In this document: positions 54,244 through 63,243 of the stretch, piece after piece
Layout of the letters: the number at the start of each line of letters is the position of its first letter
Position numbering within the stretch: the stretch's first letter is position 1
Assembly: GCA_023459055.1 (NCBI GenBank)
Contig: JAEWVR010000003.1
Span: 62,001-126,000, forward strand
DNA from: Fibrobacterota bacterium
GTDB lineage: Bacteria > Fibrobacterota > Chitinivibrionia > Chitinivibrionales > Chitinispirillaceae
DNA length: 64,000 nucleotides
Direction: 5' to 3'
Program-made: the position numbers and the translations under genes
Notes under the pieces: generated by a model
Databases searched by the model: none
The model's input: only the letters and a program-made list of their open reading frames with translations
Told to the model about the DNA's origin: nothing

Positions 54244-54963
54244 ATGAATTACGTCGTAACAAACGAACCACACACACATCCGGAAACAGACTCTTCTGCA
54301 CAATATCCTGTTCATCTCACTTTCGATGATGGACCGCATCTGACCATTACACCAAAGGTTTTAGATATCCTTAAAGAAGAAGGTGTAATTGCAACTTTTT
54401 TTGTTTTGGGAGAACACTTTGATGGCGGTAAAGCGAATGTAGAAACATTGCCTTTTTATAACATTCTTGACCGCGCAAAAAACGAAGGTCATACCATTGG
54501 ATCTCATACCTATTCCCACATTAACCATCCGGACTTTACAGAAGCAGTTGTTCGAGACAATATCCTGAAACCAAATAGTCTTTTAAAAGAGTATCTTTCC
54601 CCTGTTTTGCGCCTTCCCTATGGCGGTGGTGCGATCCCATCGGACGCTCCTTTGGTTCAATCAAAAAATACCATGGTGATGAATATTGTAAAAAATGCCG
54701 GATTCACACATATCCTATGGGACATCGATTCAAAAGATTGGGATAAAGAAGCCCGCGTTAATTTGTTTCCAAACCTTTTGACTAACATCTGTAAGTTCAA
54801 AGGTGGCATTATTCTCTTTCACGATGCACAAGAGTATACGGTTATACATCTTCACGAATGGATTAAAGGAATTAAACAACAGGGGCATGAGTTCAAATCC
54901 ATTGAGTATTTCGTTCCGCAGGCAGCAAATTCACTACCGTCAGAAGCATTTGACTATCAATAA
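54244..54963 (+). CDS. NodB-type polysaccharide deacetylase without signal peptide
   Basis: The 239-residue protein has the full NodB set: TFDDGPH (motif 1), GSHTYSH (motif 2, metal ligands Asp and two His), RLPYGGG (motif 3, with R-x-P-Y), WDIDSKDWD (motif 4) and ILFHD (motif 5). It would deacetylate an N-acetylated sugar polymer such as peptidoglycan or chitin. Normal members are secreted; this one has no signal peptide from the ATG at 54244, and the longer TTG-started frame does not provide one. It follows the effector and MORN genes, so it may itself be a secreted T6SS cargo acting on rival peptidoglycan. Confidence 0.85.
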   Translation: MNYVVTNEPHTHPETDSSAQYPVHLTFDDGPHLTITPKVLDILKEEGVIATFFVLGEHFDGGKANVETLPFYNILDRAKNEGHTIGSHTYSHINHPDFTEAVVRDNILKPNSLLKEYLSPVLRLPYGGGAIPSDAPLVQSKNTMVMNIVKNAGFTHILWDIDSKDWDKEARVNLFPNLLTNICKFKGGIILFHDAQEYTVIHLHEWIKGIKQQGHEFKSIEYFVPQAANSLPSEAFDYQ

Positions 54964-55266
54964 ATATTACTACAGTGTATTTGTGATAAAAAAAGTATTA
55001 TACTGCGCGGCATTGTTTTGATCTGTCAAGCCATAATCCGCTTGAGCGTTACCTTATATATAATTCCTAACTTAATTATTGACAATGAATTAAAAATAAC
55101 GTAACTTACTATGCGGAATTGTGTATTCCTATCGGCAGAGCAATCTGCACTAAGTTATTTATTTTGATCACTTTCTGTGAACTTTCACTGAACCTGCGTG
55201 CGGCACGATTGATCCTGCTCCGTAGTGTTTTTAGTCCGGAGCGCGGATTATTTCAAGGAGGTACTT
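54964..55266. other. Intergenic region before der
   Basis: A 303-base A/T-rich region with no convincing gene. It ends with AAGGAGG at 55255-55261, a very strong ribosome binding site that has no ATG, GTG or TTG at the proper distance downstream. Confidence 0.5.
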
Positions 55267-56652
55267 ACGGCTCATACATCTCCGATTGTCTCGGTAATAG
55301 GTCGTCCTAATGTCGGGAAATCCAGTCTGTTCAATCGTATCATCGGAAAACGCATCGCAGTTGTTGATGACATGCCGGGGGTGACCCGTGACCGCAATTA
55401 CTTCGCGGCATCATGGCAGGGGCTTGATTTCATGCTGGTTGATACCGGCGGAATGCTGCCGGATGTTCACACCGGGCTGCCGGAAGCAATTCATGAGCAG
55501 GTCCGGATTGCAGTAAACGAGTCTGCGGCAATTCTTTTTATTGTTGATGCACTTACCGGGATGACCGACCTTGATCTCCTTATAGCAAAGCAGATCCGCA
55601 GGACATCATCGGACAAAGTTATTCTTGTTGTCAACAAAGCTGAATCACGTTCGACATCGTTTGATCTCGATACCTTCCGTGCACTTGGTCTCGGTGAACC
55701 ATCGGCAATCTCGGCACTTCACGGAATCGGCATCGGTGACATGCTTGACAAAGTTGCAATTACTATTGAACGGTCACAAAAAGATAAAAAACATGACCAT
55801 AAAGGTGCACCGGCACTCAAACTTGCAATTATCGGACGCCCGAATGCCGGGAAGTCATCACTGACAAACCGACTACTGCGTCAGAACCGTATGATCGTCG
55901 ACAGCACACCGGGAACCACCCGTGATGCAATCGACAGCGAGATGATTCATAACGATAAACGCATCGTGTTAATTGACACAGCGGGCCTGCGTAAAAAATC
56001 TCATGTAAAACATGACGTTGAATACTACTCAAATCTGCGTGCACTTGAGAGCATTGAACGCTGTGATATCTGCGCGCTTGTCATTGATGTCACTGAGGGG
56101 ATTGGTGTGCAGGATCTGCGTATCCTGCGCAAAATTCTTGAGATCCGTAAAGGGGTGATCCTTGTCTGGAACAAATGGGATATTATGGAAAAGGATCATA
56201 AAACCTTCGATAACCTTGCTGCAGAAACGCGCAGACAATACCCTGAACTTAAAACAATTCCGATGGTGTCAATATCAGCGCTCACCGGTCAGCGGGCAAC
56301 AGTAATTATCGATACCGCACTTGAAGTCAAGGCGCGCATGGGTGTGCGCCTTGGTGCATCGGAATTTGAAGACAATGTTTTTGCATGGACCAGAGTTCAT
56401 CCGCATCCGGCAATCCCGGGCGATCCGGTTCGATTCCTCGGAGCAAAACAGGTTGAAGCATATTTTCCGTTTTTCCGTTTTTTTGTCACCAATCCTGATG
56501 ACATCGCGCCATCATACACGCGTTATCTGATGCGCAAAATCCACGAGACCTACGATTTCGTCGGGTGCCCGGTAGTACTTGAGTTTAAGCCTATCGGCAA
56601 AGGCAGAAAAAAGGGCAAAGGATTTAATCCGGAGCAATCTGGAGCAGATTAA
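55267..56652 (+). CDS. der: Der (EngA) double-domain ribosome-assembly GTPase, apparent ACG start
   Basis: Der assists 50S subunit assembly. The protein has two GTPase domains (GRPNVGKSSLFNR near the N-terminus, and GRPNAGKSSLTNR at about 187), each with DTAG/DTGG switch motifs and NKxD elements (VVNKAE, VWNKWD), then a C-terminal KH-like domain. Family members start a few residues before PIVxxxGRPNVGKS. Here the codon at that place is ACG (55267-55269), 5 nt after AAGGAGG. The only standard upstream start is GTG at 55225, which lacks a ribosome binding site. So either ACG is used, or the base at 55268 is a sequencing or mutational T-to-C change. About 461 residues from ACG. Confidence 0.93.
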   Translation, partial: TAHTSPIVSVIGRPNVGKSSLFNRIIGKRIAVVDDMPGVTRDRNYFAASWQGLDFMLVDTGGMLPDVHTGLPEAIHEQVRIAVNESAAILFIVDALTGMTDLDLLIAKQIRRTSSDKVILVVNKAESRSTSFDLDTFRALGLGEPSAISALHGIGIGDMLDKVAITIERSQKDKKHDHKGAPALKLAIIGRPNAGKSSLTNRLLRQNRMIVDSTPGTTRDAIDSEMIHNDKRIVLIDTAGLRKKSHVKHDVEYYSNLRALESIERCDICALVIDVTEGIGVQDLRILRKILEIRKGVILVWNKWDIMEKDHKTFDNLAAETRRQYPELKTIPMVSISALTGQRATVIIDTALEVKARMGVRLGASEFEDNVFAWTRVHPHPAIPGDPVRFLGAKQVEAYFPFFRFFVTNPDDIAPSYTRYLMRKIHETYDFVGCPVVLEFKPIGKGRKKGKGFNPEQSGAD

Positions 56653-56668
56653 TTTACAAGGAGGCAAT

Positions 56669-57685
56669 TTGAACATAGGAATACTGGGAGCAGGAAGCTG
56701 GGCAATCGCACTTGCTGTATTGCTTCATAAAAAAGGTCATAAAATCAACATGTGGGAATTTAACGCCCGTGATGCATCAATGCTGTCTGAAAAGCGTGAG
56801 CACCCGGTTAAGCTTCCCGGCATTCATTTACCCGAAGATATCGTTATCAGCACCGATATTGCATCAACAGTAGCATTCGGTCAAATGGTGATTTGCGCGG
56901 TTCCATCCCAGACAATGCGTGCAACCATGAAAAGTGTCGTTGCCAATACTTCTAAAGATACAATTGACAGCGTTGAAGGCTGGGTGATTGTCGCAAAGGG
57001 AATCGAAATCGGTACACTGAAACTTATGACAGATGTGCTTCAGGAAGAGATACCCGGATTAACTGCAGATAAAGTACTCGTTCTCAGCGGACCATCACAT
57101 GCTGAAGAGGTCTCACGCGATATTCCGACAACCATCGTTGCCGCGTCAGAAAATCTCAAACTTGCAGAAAAAGTGCAGACAGAGTTTACAACAGACGCAT
57201 TCAGAATTTATACTAATACAGATATCAGAGGTGTGGAACTAAGCAGCAGTGTGAAAAATGTTATTGCACTTGCAGCAGGAATTTGTGACGGACTCGGACT
57301 TGGTGATAATACCAAGGGTGCACTTCTAACCCGCGGTATCGCAGAAATGATGCGCCTCGGGAAAAAGATGGGTGCAAAGATTGAGACATTCAGCGGCCTT
57401 GCGGGAATTGGTGATCTGATCACAACCTGTATCAGTAAACACAGCCGGAATCGTCACTTTGGTGAACTTATTGCAGCCGGGCTTTCACTTGATGAAGCTC
57501 TTGCTAAAATGACTATGGTTGCAGAAGGTGTGACAACGACAAAATCGGTTTATGAGTTATCAAGAAAACTTGAAATAGAAATGCCGATTACCCAGGAAGT
57601 GTACAAAACACTCTTTGAGGGTAAAAACGTAAAAGCCGCCGCACGGGATCTGATGATCCGTGATGTAAAACCGGAGTGGTGGTGA
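56669..57685 (+). CDS. gpsA: NAD(P)H-dependent glycerol-3-phosphate dehydrogenase
   Basis: GpsA reduces dihydroxyacetone phosphate to sn-glycerol-3-phosphate for phospholipid synthesis. From TTG at 56669 (AAGGAGG 4 nt upstream) the 338-residue product has the nucleotide-binding GILGAGSWAIALAVLL, VLSGPSHAEEV, the catalytic Lys region LSSSVKNVIALAAGICDGLG and NTKGALLTRGIAEM. A longer in-frame GTG start at 56579 would overlap der by 74 nt and is not needed for the fold. It follows der by 16 nt, so the two are likely cotranscribed. Confidence 0.95.
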   Translation: MNIGILGAGSWAIALAVLLHKKGHKINMWEFNARDASMLSEKREHPVKLPGIHLPEDIVISTDIASTVAFGQMVICAVPSQTMRATMKSVVANTSKDTIDSVEGWVIVAKGIEIGTLKLMTDVLQEEIPGLTADKVLVLSGPSHAEEVSRDIPTTIVAASENLKLAEKVQTEFTTDAFRIYTNTDIRGVELSSSVKNVIALAAGICDGLGLGDNTKGALLTRGIAEMMRLGKKMGAKIETFSGLAGIGDLITTCISKHSRNRHFGELIAAGLSLDEALAKMTMVAEGVTTTKSVYELSRKLEIEMPITQEVYKTLFEGKNVKAAARDLMIRDVKPEWW

Positions 57686-57690
57686 GGAAG

Positions 57691-57774
57691 ATGTGACGAG
57701 TGACACGTAACAAGTGATCAGTAAAACGGTTTCTTTGTTTTCCACTTGTCACTTGTTACGAGTCACATGTCACG
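57691..57774. repeat. Imperfect inverted repeat of the CACGTAAC type
   Basis: GTGACGAGTGACACGTAACA and the inverse complement of CACTTGTTACGAGTCACATG form arms of about 30 nt with roughly 80% complementarity around an A/T-rich spacer. It fills the gap between gpsA and the MerR gene and is related to the tracts at 21778 and 43326. Confidence 0.6.
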
Positions 57775-57784
57775 GGGATTTATT

Positions 57785-58228
57785 ATGATACCAAAAAAAC
57801 TCTATTACTCAATCAGTGAAGTCTGCTCAATGACAGCGCTTGAACAGCATGTATTGCGGTACTGGGAAAGTGAATTTCCTCAACTGAAACCTAAAAAAAA
57901 CCGCGCGGGTAACAGAGCATACCGTGAAAAAGATATTGACATAATCAACTATATCAAGCATCTGCTCTACGAAGAAAAATTCACTATCACCGGTGCTAAG
58001 AAAAAACTTCTGGAAAATAAAACCTCTATTGAACCAGATGATGATACCCCTGAACATTCCGGTACAGTGACTACAGAGCTTGTTAATGAGCCCCCCAAAG
58101 AGAGCTCAGACCAGCTCGAGTTTCCACTCACAACAGTCTCTGCAGAACTTGATGAAATTAAGAAAGAGCTTCGCAGCATCCTTGACTATTTATTGTGTGA
58201 CAGCCAAAAAAACATGCGAAAAAATTAA
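57785..58228 (+). CDS. MerR family transcriptional regulator
   Basis: The 147-residue protein has an N-terminal MerR-type winged helix (YYSISEVCSMTALEQHVLRY, WESEFPQLKPKKNRAGNRAY, REKDIDIINYIKHLLYEEKF) of the short form commonly encoded next to housekeeping genes in many phyla. The C-terminal half is acidic and Ser/Thr-rich with a terminal helix (ELDEIKKELRSILDYLL) for dimerisation. ATG at 57785 is the sensible start; an upstream ATG lies inside the inverted repeat. No effector domain or metal Cys is present. It is third in the der-gpsA run and ends at a strong terminator. Confidence 0.88.
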   Translation: MIPKKLYYSISEVCSMTALEQHVLRYWESEFPQLKPKKNRAGNRAYREKDIDIINYIKHLLYEEKFTITGAKKKLLENKTSIEPDDDTPEHSGTVTTELVNEPPKESSDQLEFPLTTVSAELDEIKKELRSILDYLLCDSQKNMRKN

Positions 58229-58260
58229 AGCAGGTGTAGGTCTCGAGCTACACCTGCTTT
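58227..58260 (+). terminator. Strong terminator after the MerR gene
   Basis: A perfect 13-bp stem (AAAGCAGGTGTAG / CTACACCTGCTTT) with an 8-nt loop overlaps the stop codon and is followed by AATTTTCTT. Confidence 0.9.
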
Positions 58261-58620
58261 AATTTTCTTGATGCTTTTATCGAACGACTGAAGATATTCC
58301 CGTTTATTCACCTCTATCCCCTACTGGAACTGATTTTACTATTCCAGATCCGGGATAAAAAACCGGCACGACACTACATTTATCCGGGTCTGTACTACTA
58401 CTTTTTTTTAAAATAGGCGTTTTAAATTCTTTTCACCCTTTTAGTCAATATTTTCTATATATTGTAACTTTGAAGAACTTTCGAAAAACAACTTCGGTTT
58501 ACACATCAAATAGTTTTTCTGTAACTGTTTACTGCCTGTACCAGGAAACAAATTACCATTTCAGTAATACTTATTGTGTCATTTAAAAGTTTACATCCTG
58601 CCGGAAAGGGTTCGGTGAAG
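58229..58620. other. Leader region of the large secreted protein
   Basis: This 392-base region holds the terminator above and an A/T-rich stretch. TTTTCTATATATTGTA at 58451-58466 closely matches a sequence just upstream of the TIGR02147 gene (62351-62366). No gene is seen. Confidence 0.4.
58451..58466 (+). promoter_or_regulatory. Candidate promoter element TTTTCTATATATTGTA
   Basis: This A/T-rich element occurs about 155 nt upstream of the large secreted protein gene and again, with one difference, directly before the TIGR02147 gene. It could contain a -10 box (TATATT). No clear -35 is visible. Confidence 0.3.
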
Positions 58621-61600
58621 ATGAATAGACTCTATATAATCCCGCTTACCGGTGTTATCATTCTGTTGTTAACAGTCTTTGCATTTGCTCAATCAGGCAT
58701 ATACGCTCCTAATCCGGATATAACCGCAAATGGAACTGTTCGGGCTGTAGTTATTCATGACACAATCCTTTACGTAGGAGGAGATTTCACACGTGTGACC
58801 GATGATCAGGGATCGTATGCCCGAAAAGGACTTGCTGCATTTAATCTGGTAAGTGGTCGGGTGACACCGTTCAAGGCAGATATTAACAGGGGAATTGTAA
58901 GAGCCATCGCTGTTGATGACAGCATGGTGTATGCGGGTGGCACATTCACAAAAATCAATAACATTTCCAGATCAAAGGTTGCAGCGTTAAACTCTGTAAC
59001 CGGTGATGTAATAACGTCGTTCAGCAACACCAGCAGTCAGATCAACGGACCCGTATTCGCACTTTGTTGTCTGGATAAGAAGCTCTTTGTTGGTGGAAAC
59101 TTTACTCAGGTCAACGGTATCAACCGGAGTTATCTTGCTGCATTAGATATGGAAAGCGGTGAACTCGATTCATTATTTGATCCCTCCCCGAGAGATTCAA
59201 TCGATGTGGGTGATAACAAAATGGAAGGAGGTGTAACCGCTCTTGATGTACATCCTGCAAACAGTACTGGCCCCGGTATTCTTTTTGCCGGTGGAAATTT
59301 CCAAACAGTTACCGGTATTCAAAACAGCAAATTTCTTGTGGCACTCCGATCCGACGGTACACCCGGACCGGAATTTACAAAAGGACCGGATTACCCTCCT
59401 CTGGATATCTATTGTAAAGGTACCGTTCTCTATGCAGGGCTCGGAGGCCTTGGTAACAGGCCGGCAGCGTATGATATCGGTTCCACCCTATCATACACTG
59501 AACTCTGGAAAGGAATTACTGTTCAGGGTGATGTACAAGCTGTCACCTGCTCGGACAGTGGATTTGTCTTTTTCTCGTTTCATCAGGGACTCTTTGATAC
59601 AACTGATTATTTCCGCTGCGCTGTTGTTGATGCAAAAAACGGTCAGCTTTATGATACGCTGCCATCAATAAGCAGCTTTTTTGGTGTCTGGGCACTTGAT
59701 TCCCAAAAAGATATTCTTGTTGTCGGTGGAGCATTCACCTCTATTAACGGCAAAAAACAGAATCATCTTGCAGTATTTAAAATTCCATCATATCCAGTCC
59801 AGTCCATTCCTTCAAAAGTAGTTCTGGCAGATCCACCCGACCAAACTATTGTTACCTCGCGAACTCCAAAACTGCAGTGGAAATTTGTTCCGTATGCAGA
59901 TAACTACGATGTACAGGTCGCAACCGACTCACTCTTTGAAAATCGTCTGGCATCATACACCAAAATCAGCACTTTTACAAAACGGTGTTCACAACTTAAA
60001 CGGTGTTCACGGTATTTCTGGAGAGCACGGGCAAACAACCAGTCTGGTACTGGTCCATGGTCGACAGTGTGGCAATTTTTCACTGAACCGGGTGATAATG
60101 ATATACCGCGTATTGTAAAGCCGACTGATGGTGCAGAGTACTTGCCAGTTTCATTCAGTTGTATCTGGCACAGAGCTGAAAATGCACTTTCGTATACTAT
60201 TGAGGTCGCAGAAGATGAAAGTTTTACAACTGTTTTGTTTAACAGCAGTGACTGTGCAGATACAAGTGTGCTTATTTCAAATCTGGCAAACGATAAACAC
60301 TATTTCCTTCGTGTCAGAAGTAACACCATTGGTGGACCAACAGGATGGGATGGGGTCGGATTTTCGACTGTTCCTGCTGCACCTGATGCACCTTTACAAC
60401 AATATCCCGCGGATAATGCGCTACGAGTCAACTGCCTCCCGGTTTTTTCATGGCAAAAAGTTACTGATGCAACATCCTACAGATTGCAGCTTTCCACCGA
60501 TTCATGTTTTACAAACAGGATCATTGATATCACCGGACATGTTGATACCACCTTTACCTCTCCAGAACTCTCCAGTACAACACGGTATTTCTGGCGTGTT
60601 GGTGCTGATAACACGTGGGGATCAAGTCCGTGGTCGGTCGTAAGGTCTTTTACTACAGGAACTGGTTCGAGGACTATTTTAGATATTATAGCACCGATTG
60701 ACAGAGCGAGTTCTCAGCCTGTTGCATTGAAATGCGTGTGGCACCCGGTAGCAAGTGCGTATTCATACACGGTTCAGGTGTCACAGGACCAGGACTTTAC
60801 AACCACAATAGTTGATATAACGGACATTCCTGATACCCTGGTTGACATATCGGGTTTATCAAACGGTACACATTATTATTTGCGGGCCGGCGCTGTTACC
60901 GATAGTGACACAGGTGTATGGTCATATGTCAGCTTTACAACTGTTTGCTCAACGCCTGGAGTGCCTGTTGGAAAAACGCCTGCAGACAATGCTGCACTGG
61001 TCACCTGTAATCCAGAACTCATATGGGAACCGGTGAGTGGTGCGGCATCGTACAGAGTCCAACTATCAAGCGATTCAACTTTCACAACCAGTATTCTTGA
61101 CAGTACAGGACTGAACGATACCATTATTACGATTTCGCATTTATCAATGGATACCCGTTATTTCTGGCGTGTTAATGCATCAAATGATGGTGGCGAGACG
61201 TGGTCGCAGCCGATGCGGTTTACAACATTGTATTCTGCCCCTTACTGTCCTTTAGCCCGATTTCCCCAATCAGGGTACGTATCCCTGTGCGATTCGGTAA
61301 AAATAGTCTGGAGCAGCAGCAGTCCTCATATAACAGATTACCTGATTGAGGTTGCATATGATAGTACAATGAATAATCTTTTAATATCGGGAACAACCAC
61401 CGATACATCATACATTATTCACAGGCTTTCTGATAATAAGCGGATTTTCTGGAGAGTCAAGGCGCGCAATAACGTCGGTGAAAGCGATTGCAGTGTACCG
61501 GTAGTTTTTAAAACCTCATTTCCGGCTATCCTCAGGTATTCATTAAACACATTTAATTTCTATCGGGGGTTTGGTCACCTTTCATATTCAGTCGCAAAGC

Positions 61601-61788
61601 GAAGTGATGTTGTTATCCGGCTTTTCAATCTTCGAGGTAAAGTGGTCTGGCAAAAGAAAATTAAAAATATCAATCCTGGATATTACTCGGAAACCATACC
61701 TTCAGGAATGTTACCAACGGGATATTATATTGTAAAAATAAAAGCCGGAACATTAACCAGAAGTACCGGCGCATCGCTTGTTAAATAA
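58621..61788 (+). CDS. Large secreted protein: propeller-like N-terminus, FnIII-like repeats, sorting-like tail
   Basis: The 1055-residue protein starts with a signal peptide (YIIPLTGVIILLLTVFAFAQ). Residues about 35-390 contain repeated blades such as LYVGGDFTRV, VYAGGTFTKINN, LFVGGNFTQVNG and LVVGGAFTSINGK, a delta-60/GGxFxxxxG beta propeller. Residues about 400-955 hold about six FnIII-like repeats with the recurrent LQWxxVxxAxxYxVQxxxDxxF and RYFWRVxAxNxxG patterns. The end (about 970-1055) is a beta tail (DVVIRLFNLRGKVVWQK, LPTGYYIVKIK) like sorting domains. Likely surface-attached or released adhesion/binding protein. The start is ATG 58621; a GTG upstream would precede the signal peptide. 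Confidence 0.88.
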   Translation: MNRLYIIPLTGVIILLLTVFAFAQSGIYAPNPDITANGTVRAVVIHDTILYVGGDFTRVTDDQGSYARKGLAAFNLVSGRVTPFKADINRGIVRAIAVDDSMVYAGGTFTKINNISRSKVAALNSVTGDVITSFSNTSSQINGPVFALCCLDKKLFVGGNFTQVNGINRSYLAALDMESGELDSLFDPSPRDSIDVGDNKMEGGVTALDVHPANSTGPGILFAGGNFQTVTGIQNSKFLVALRSDGTPGPEFTKGPDYPPLDIYCKGTVLYAGLGGLGNRPAAYDIGSTLSYTELWKGITVQGDVQAVTCSDSGFVFFSFHQGLFDTTDYFRCAVVDAKNGQLYDTLPSISSFFGVWALDSQKDILVVGGAFTSINGKKQNHLAVFKIPSYPVQSIPSKVVLADPPDQTIVTSRTPKLQWKFVPYADNYDVQVATDSLFENRLASYTKISTFTKRCSQLKRCSRYFWRARANNQSGTGPWSTVWQFFTEPGDNDIPRIVKPTDGAEYLPVSFSCIWHRAENALSYTIEVAEDESFTTVLFNSSDCADTSVLISNLANDKHYFLRVRSNTIGGPTGWDGVGFSTVPAAPDAPLQQYPADNALRVNCLPVFSWQKVTDATSYRLQLSTDSCFTNRIIDITGHVDTTFTSPELSSTTRYFWRVGADNTWGSSPWSVVRSFTTGTGSRTILDIIAPIDRASSQPVALKCVWHPVASAYSYTVQVSQDQDFTTTIVDITDIPDTLVDISGLSNGTHYYLRAGAVTDSDTGVWSYVSFTTVCSTPGVPVGKTPADNAALVTCNPELIWEPVSGAASYRVQLSSDSTFTTSILDSTGLNDTIITISHLSMDTRYFWRVNASNDGGETWSQPMRFTTLYSAPYCPLARFPQSGYVSLCDSVKIVWSSSSPHITDYLIEVAYDSTMNNLLISGTTTDTSYIIHRLSDNKRIFWRVKARNNVGESDCSVPVVFKTSFPAILRYSLNTFNFYRGFGHLSYSVAKRSDVVIRLFNLRGKVVWQKKIKNINPGYYSETIPSGMLPTGYYIVKIKAGTLTRSTGASLVK

Positions 61789-61927
61789 GACTGGTCAGGA
61801 TTGTGCCTGCGTTATAAGTAAGCTTGCCGGCTCCATCCGTGTTTTTAGTCGCCTTATACGATATAGAGACCATACCCACTTTACAGATCCGGTTTTAATA
61901 GAATTAAGCATCAGGGGTAATGTTATT

Positions 61928-62003
61928 CCGAGGCCTGACCGTAAGGGAGGGCTTTCTTTCCAATGGGAGCCAAAACACCCCCTCCTTTACAGTCGGGGCT
62001 CGG
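61928..62003. repeat. REP-like paired palindrome, copy 2
   Basis: CCGAGGCCTGACCGTAAGGG (with AGGG following) and CCCCCTCCTTTACAGTCGGG (with GCTCGG following) are imperfect inverse complements around a 25-nt spacer, flanked by ATT and AAT. The arm order is opposite to the copy at 18505. Confidence 0.75.
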
Positions 62004-62350
62004 AATGATGGCTATATCATAATAAATCGGAAAATGTCTCGTTCAATTGCTACTTTGAAATTATGTATCCAGTTATCAATAGCTCAGATACGCTAATTAC
62101 TCCGCATATACCTGTTACCAGTTTTTTACTATATTTATGCAAATTAGCATAATAACTGATAACAACCCAGGTAACACAACACAAAAAGCAATCATCACTT
62201 TGCCACGTTCATAATTTACTTATTACCATATAACCCTTTATTTTATAGCATTTTATCACCATTTTGTGCATGCGCATTGTGTATTGCTCAAAGTCCACAG
62301 TAACCGTTTGTCGTCCTGAACACATAATTTTTTTACTATATGTTACCATT

Positions 62351-62366
62351 TTTTCTATATATTATA
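62351..62366 (+). promoter_or_regulatory. Candidate promoter element immediately before the TIGR02147 gene
   Basis: TTTTCTATATATTATA ends 4 nt before the ATG of the TIGR02147 gene. If TATATT or TATTAT is a -10 box, transcription would start at or next to the ATG, giving a leaderless mRNA. There is no ribosome binding site before this ATG. Confidence 0.3.
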
Positions 62367-62370
62367 CCCT

Positions 62371-63243
62371 ATGAGAAAGAAAACAGATATAAAGCCTGAT
62401 ATTTTTGATTTCTTTGACTACCGTGAATACCTTCAGAGTATTTATGACTGGCGCAAAAGAAATGAATCGGGATTTTCCCACCGGAGCTTTGCAAAAGAGG
62501 CCGGCATCGTAAGCCCCAACTATCTTCACCGGGTACTTAAACGTGAACGTGAACTCAGTGAAGAATATGGTAATAAGTTCGCTGCGGCACTCAACCTGCA
62601 GGGAAATGATCTGCTTTATTTTTCAACATTGGTCAAATTCAATCAGGAACAGGATTCATCTATTAAAGAAACGTTCCTGAGAACACTGCTTGCACTCCGG
62701 TACCGACGCGGCGTTCATCATATACATGACAAGAAGCTGCAATTCTTCAGCAAATGGTATTACCCTGTTCTTCGCGAACTTGTTATTATCAAAAATTTTA
62801 ATAACGATTACAATCTTCTGGCTCGTAGCTGTCTTCCAAAAATCACAGCACAGCAGGCAGAAAACGGTATTGCCTATCTGGTGAGACACGGTTTTTTGAA
62901 TAGAAACGAAGATGGAACTTTTACCCGAAGTGATCCCGTGATCTCAAGCGGTGATGAGGTTGCATCAACGGTACTTCGTAACTACCATAAACAAACACTT
63001 GCTCAAAGTATCGACGCACTGGATTCGATAGACAAAGAGGAGAGAGATATATCATCAGTCACCCTTTCGGTATCACGAACAACCTATCTTGCGATGAAAA
63101 AAGAGATACAGGATTTCCGGAAACGTCTGCTGGCAATGGCCAAAGAGGATCAGGATCCTCAGATGGTATGTCTGGCGGGTTTTCAGCTTCTCCCGCGTTC
63201 GAAAACAGGTACGCAAAAACAGCCGGGAGGGACAAACTCATGA
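62371..63243 (+). CDS. TIGR02147 family protein
   Basis: The 290-residue protein has the family's opening DIFDFFDYREYLQSIYDWRK, the block FSHRSFAKEAGIVSPNYLHR (helix-turn-helix-like), KFNQEQDSSIKE, and the central KWYYPVLRELV. TIGR02147 proteins are expanded in Fibrobacter and related lineages; they combine an HTH-like N-terminus with a DUF4423 domain and are presumed regulators. The stop overlaps the start of the following lipoprotein gene (ATGA), as seen for other members paired with surface proteins. It probably regulates that gene or senses its product; this is inference. Confidence 0.88.
   Translation: MRKKTDIKPDIFDFFDYREYLQSIYDWRKRNESGFSHRSFAKEAGIVSPNYLHRVLKRERELSEEYGNKFAAALNLQGNDLLYFSTLVKFNQEQDSSIKETFLRTLLALRYRRGVHHIHDKKLQFFSKWYYPVLRELVIIKNFNNDYNLLARSCLPKITAQQAENGIAYLVRHGFLNRNEDGTFTRSDPVISSGDEVASTVLRNYHKQTLAQSIDALDSIDKEERDISSVTLSVSRTTYLAMKKEIQDFRKRLLAMAKEDQDPQMVCLAGFQLLPRSKTGTQKQPGGTNS

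Larger units (their letters stand above)
61789..62370. other. Intergenic region with REP-like element
   Basis: The 582-base region carries the second REP-like paired palindrome (61928-62003) and an A/T-rich stretch leading to the promoter-like element directly upstream of the TIGR02147 gene. I see no gene. Confidence 0.5.
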
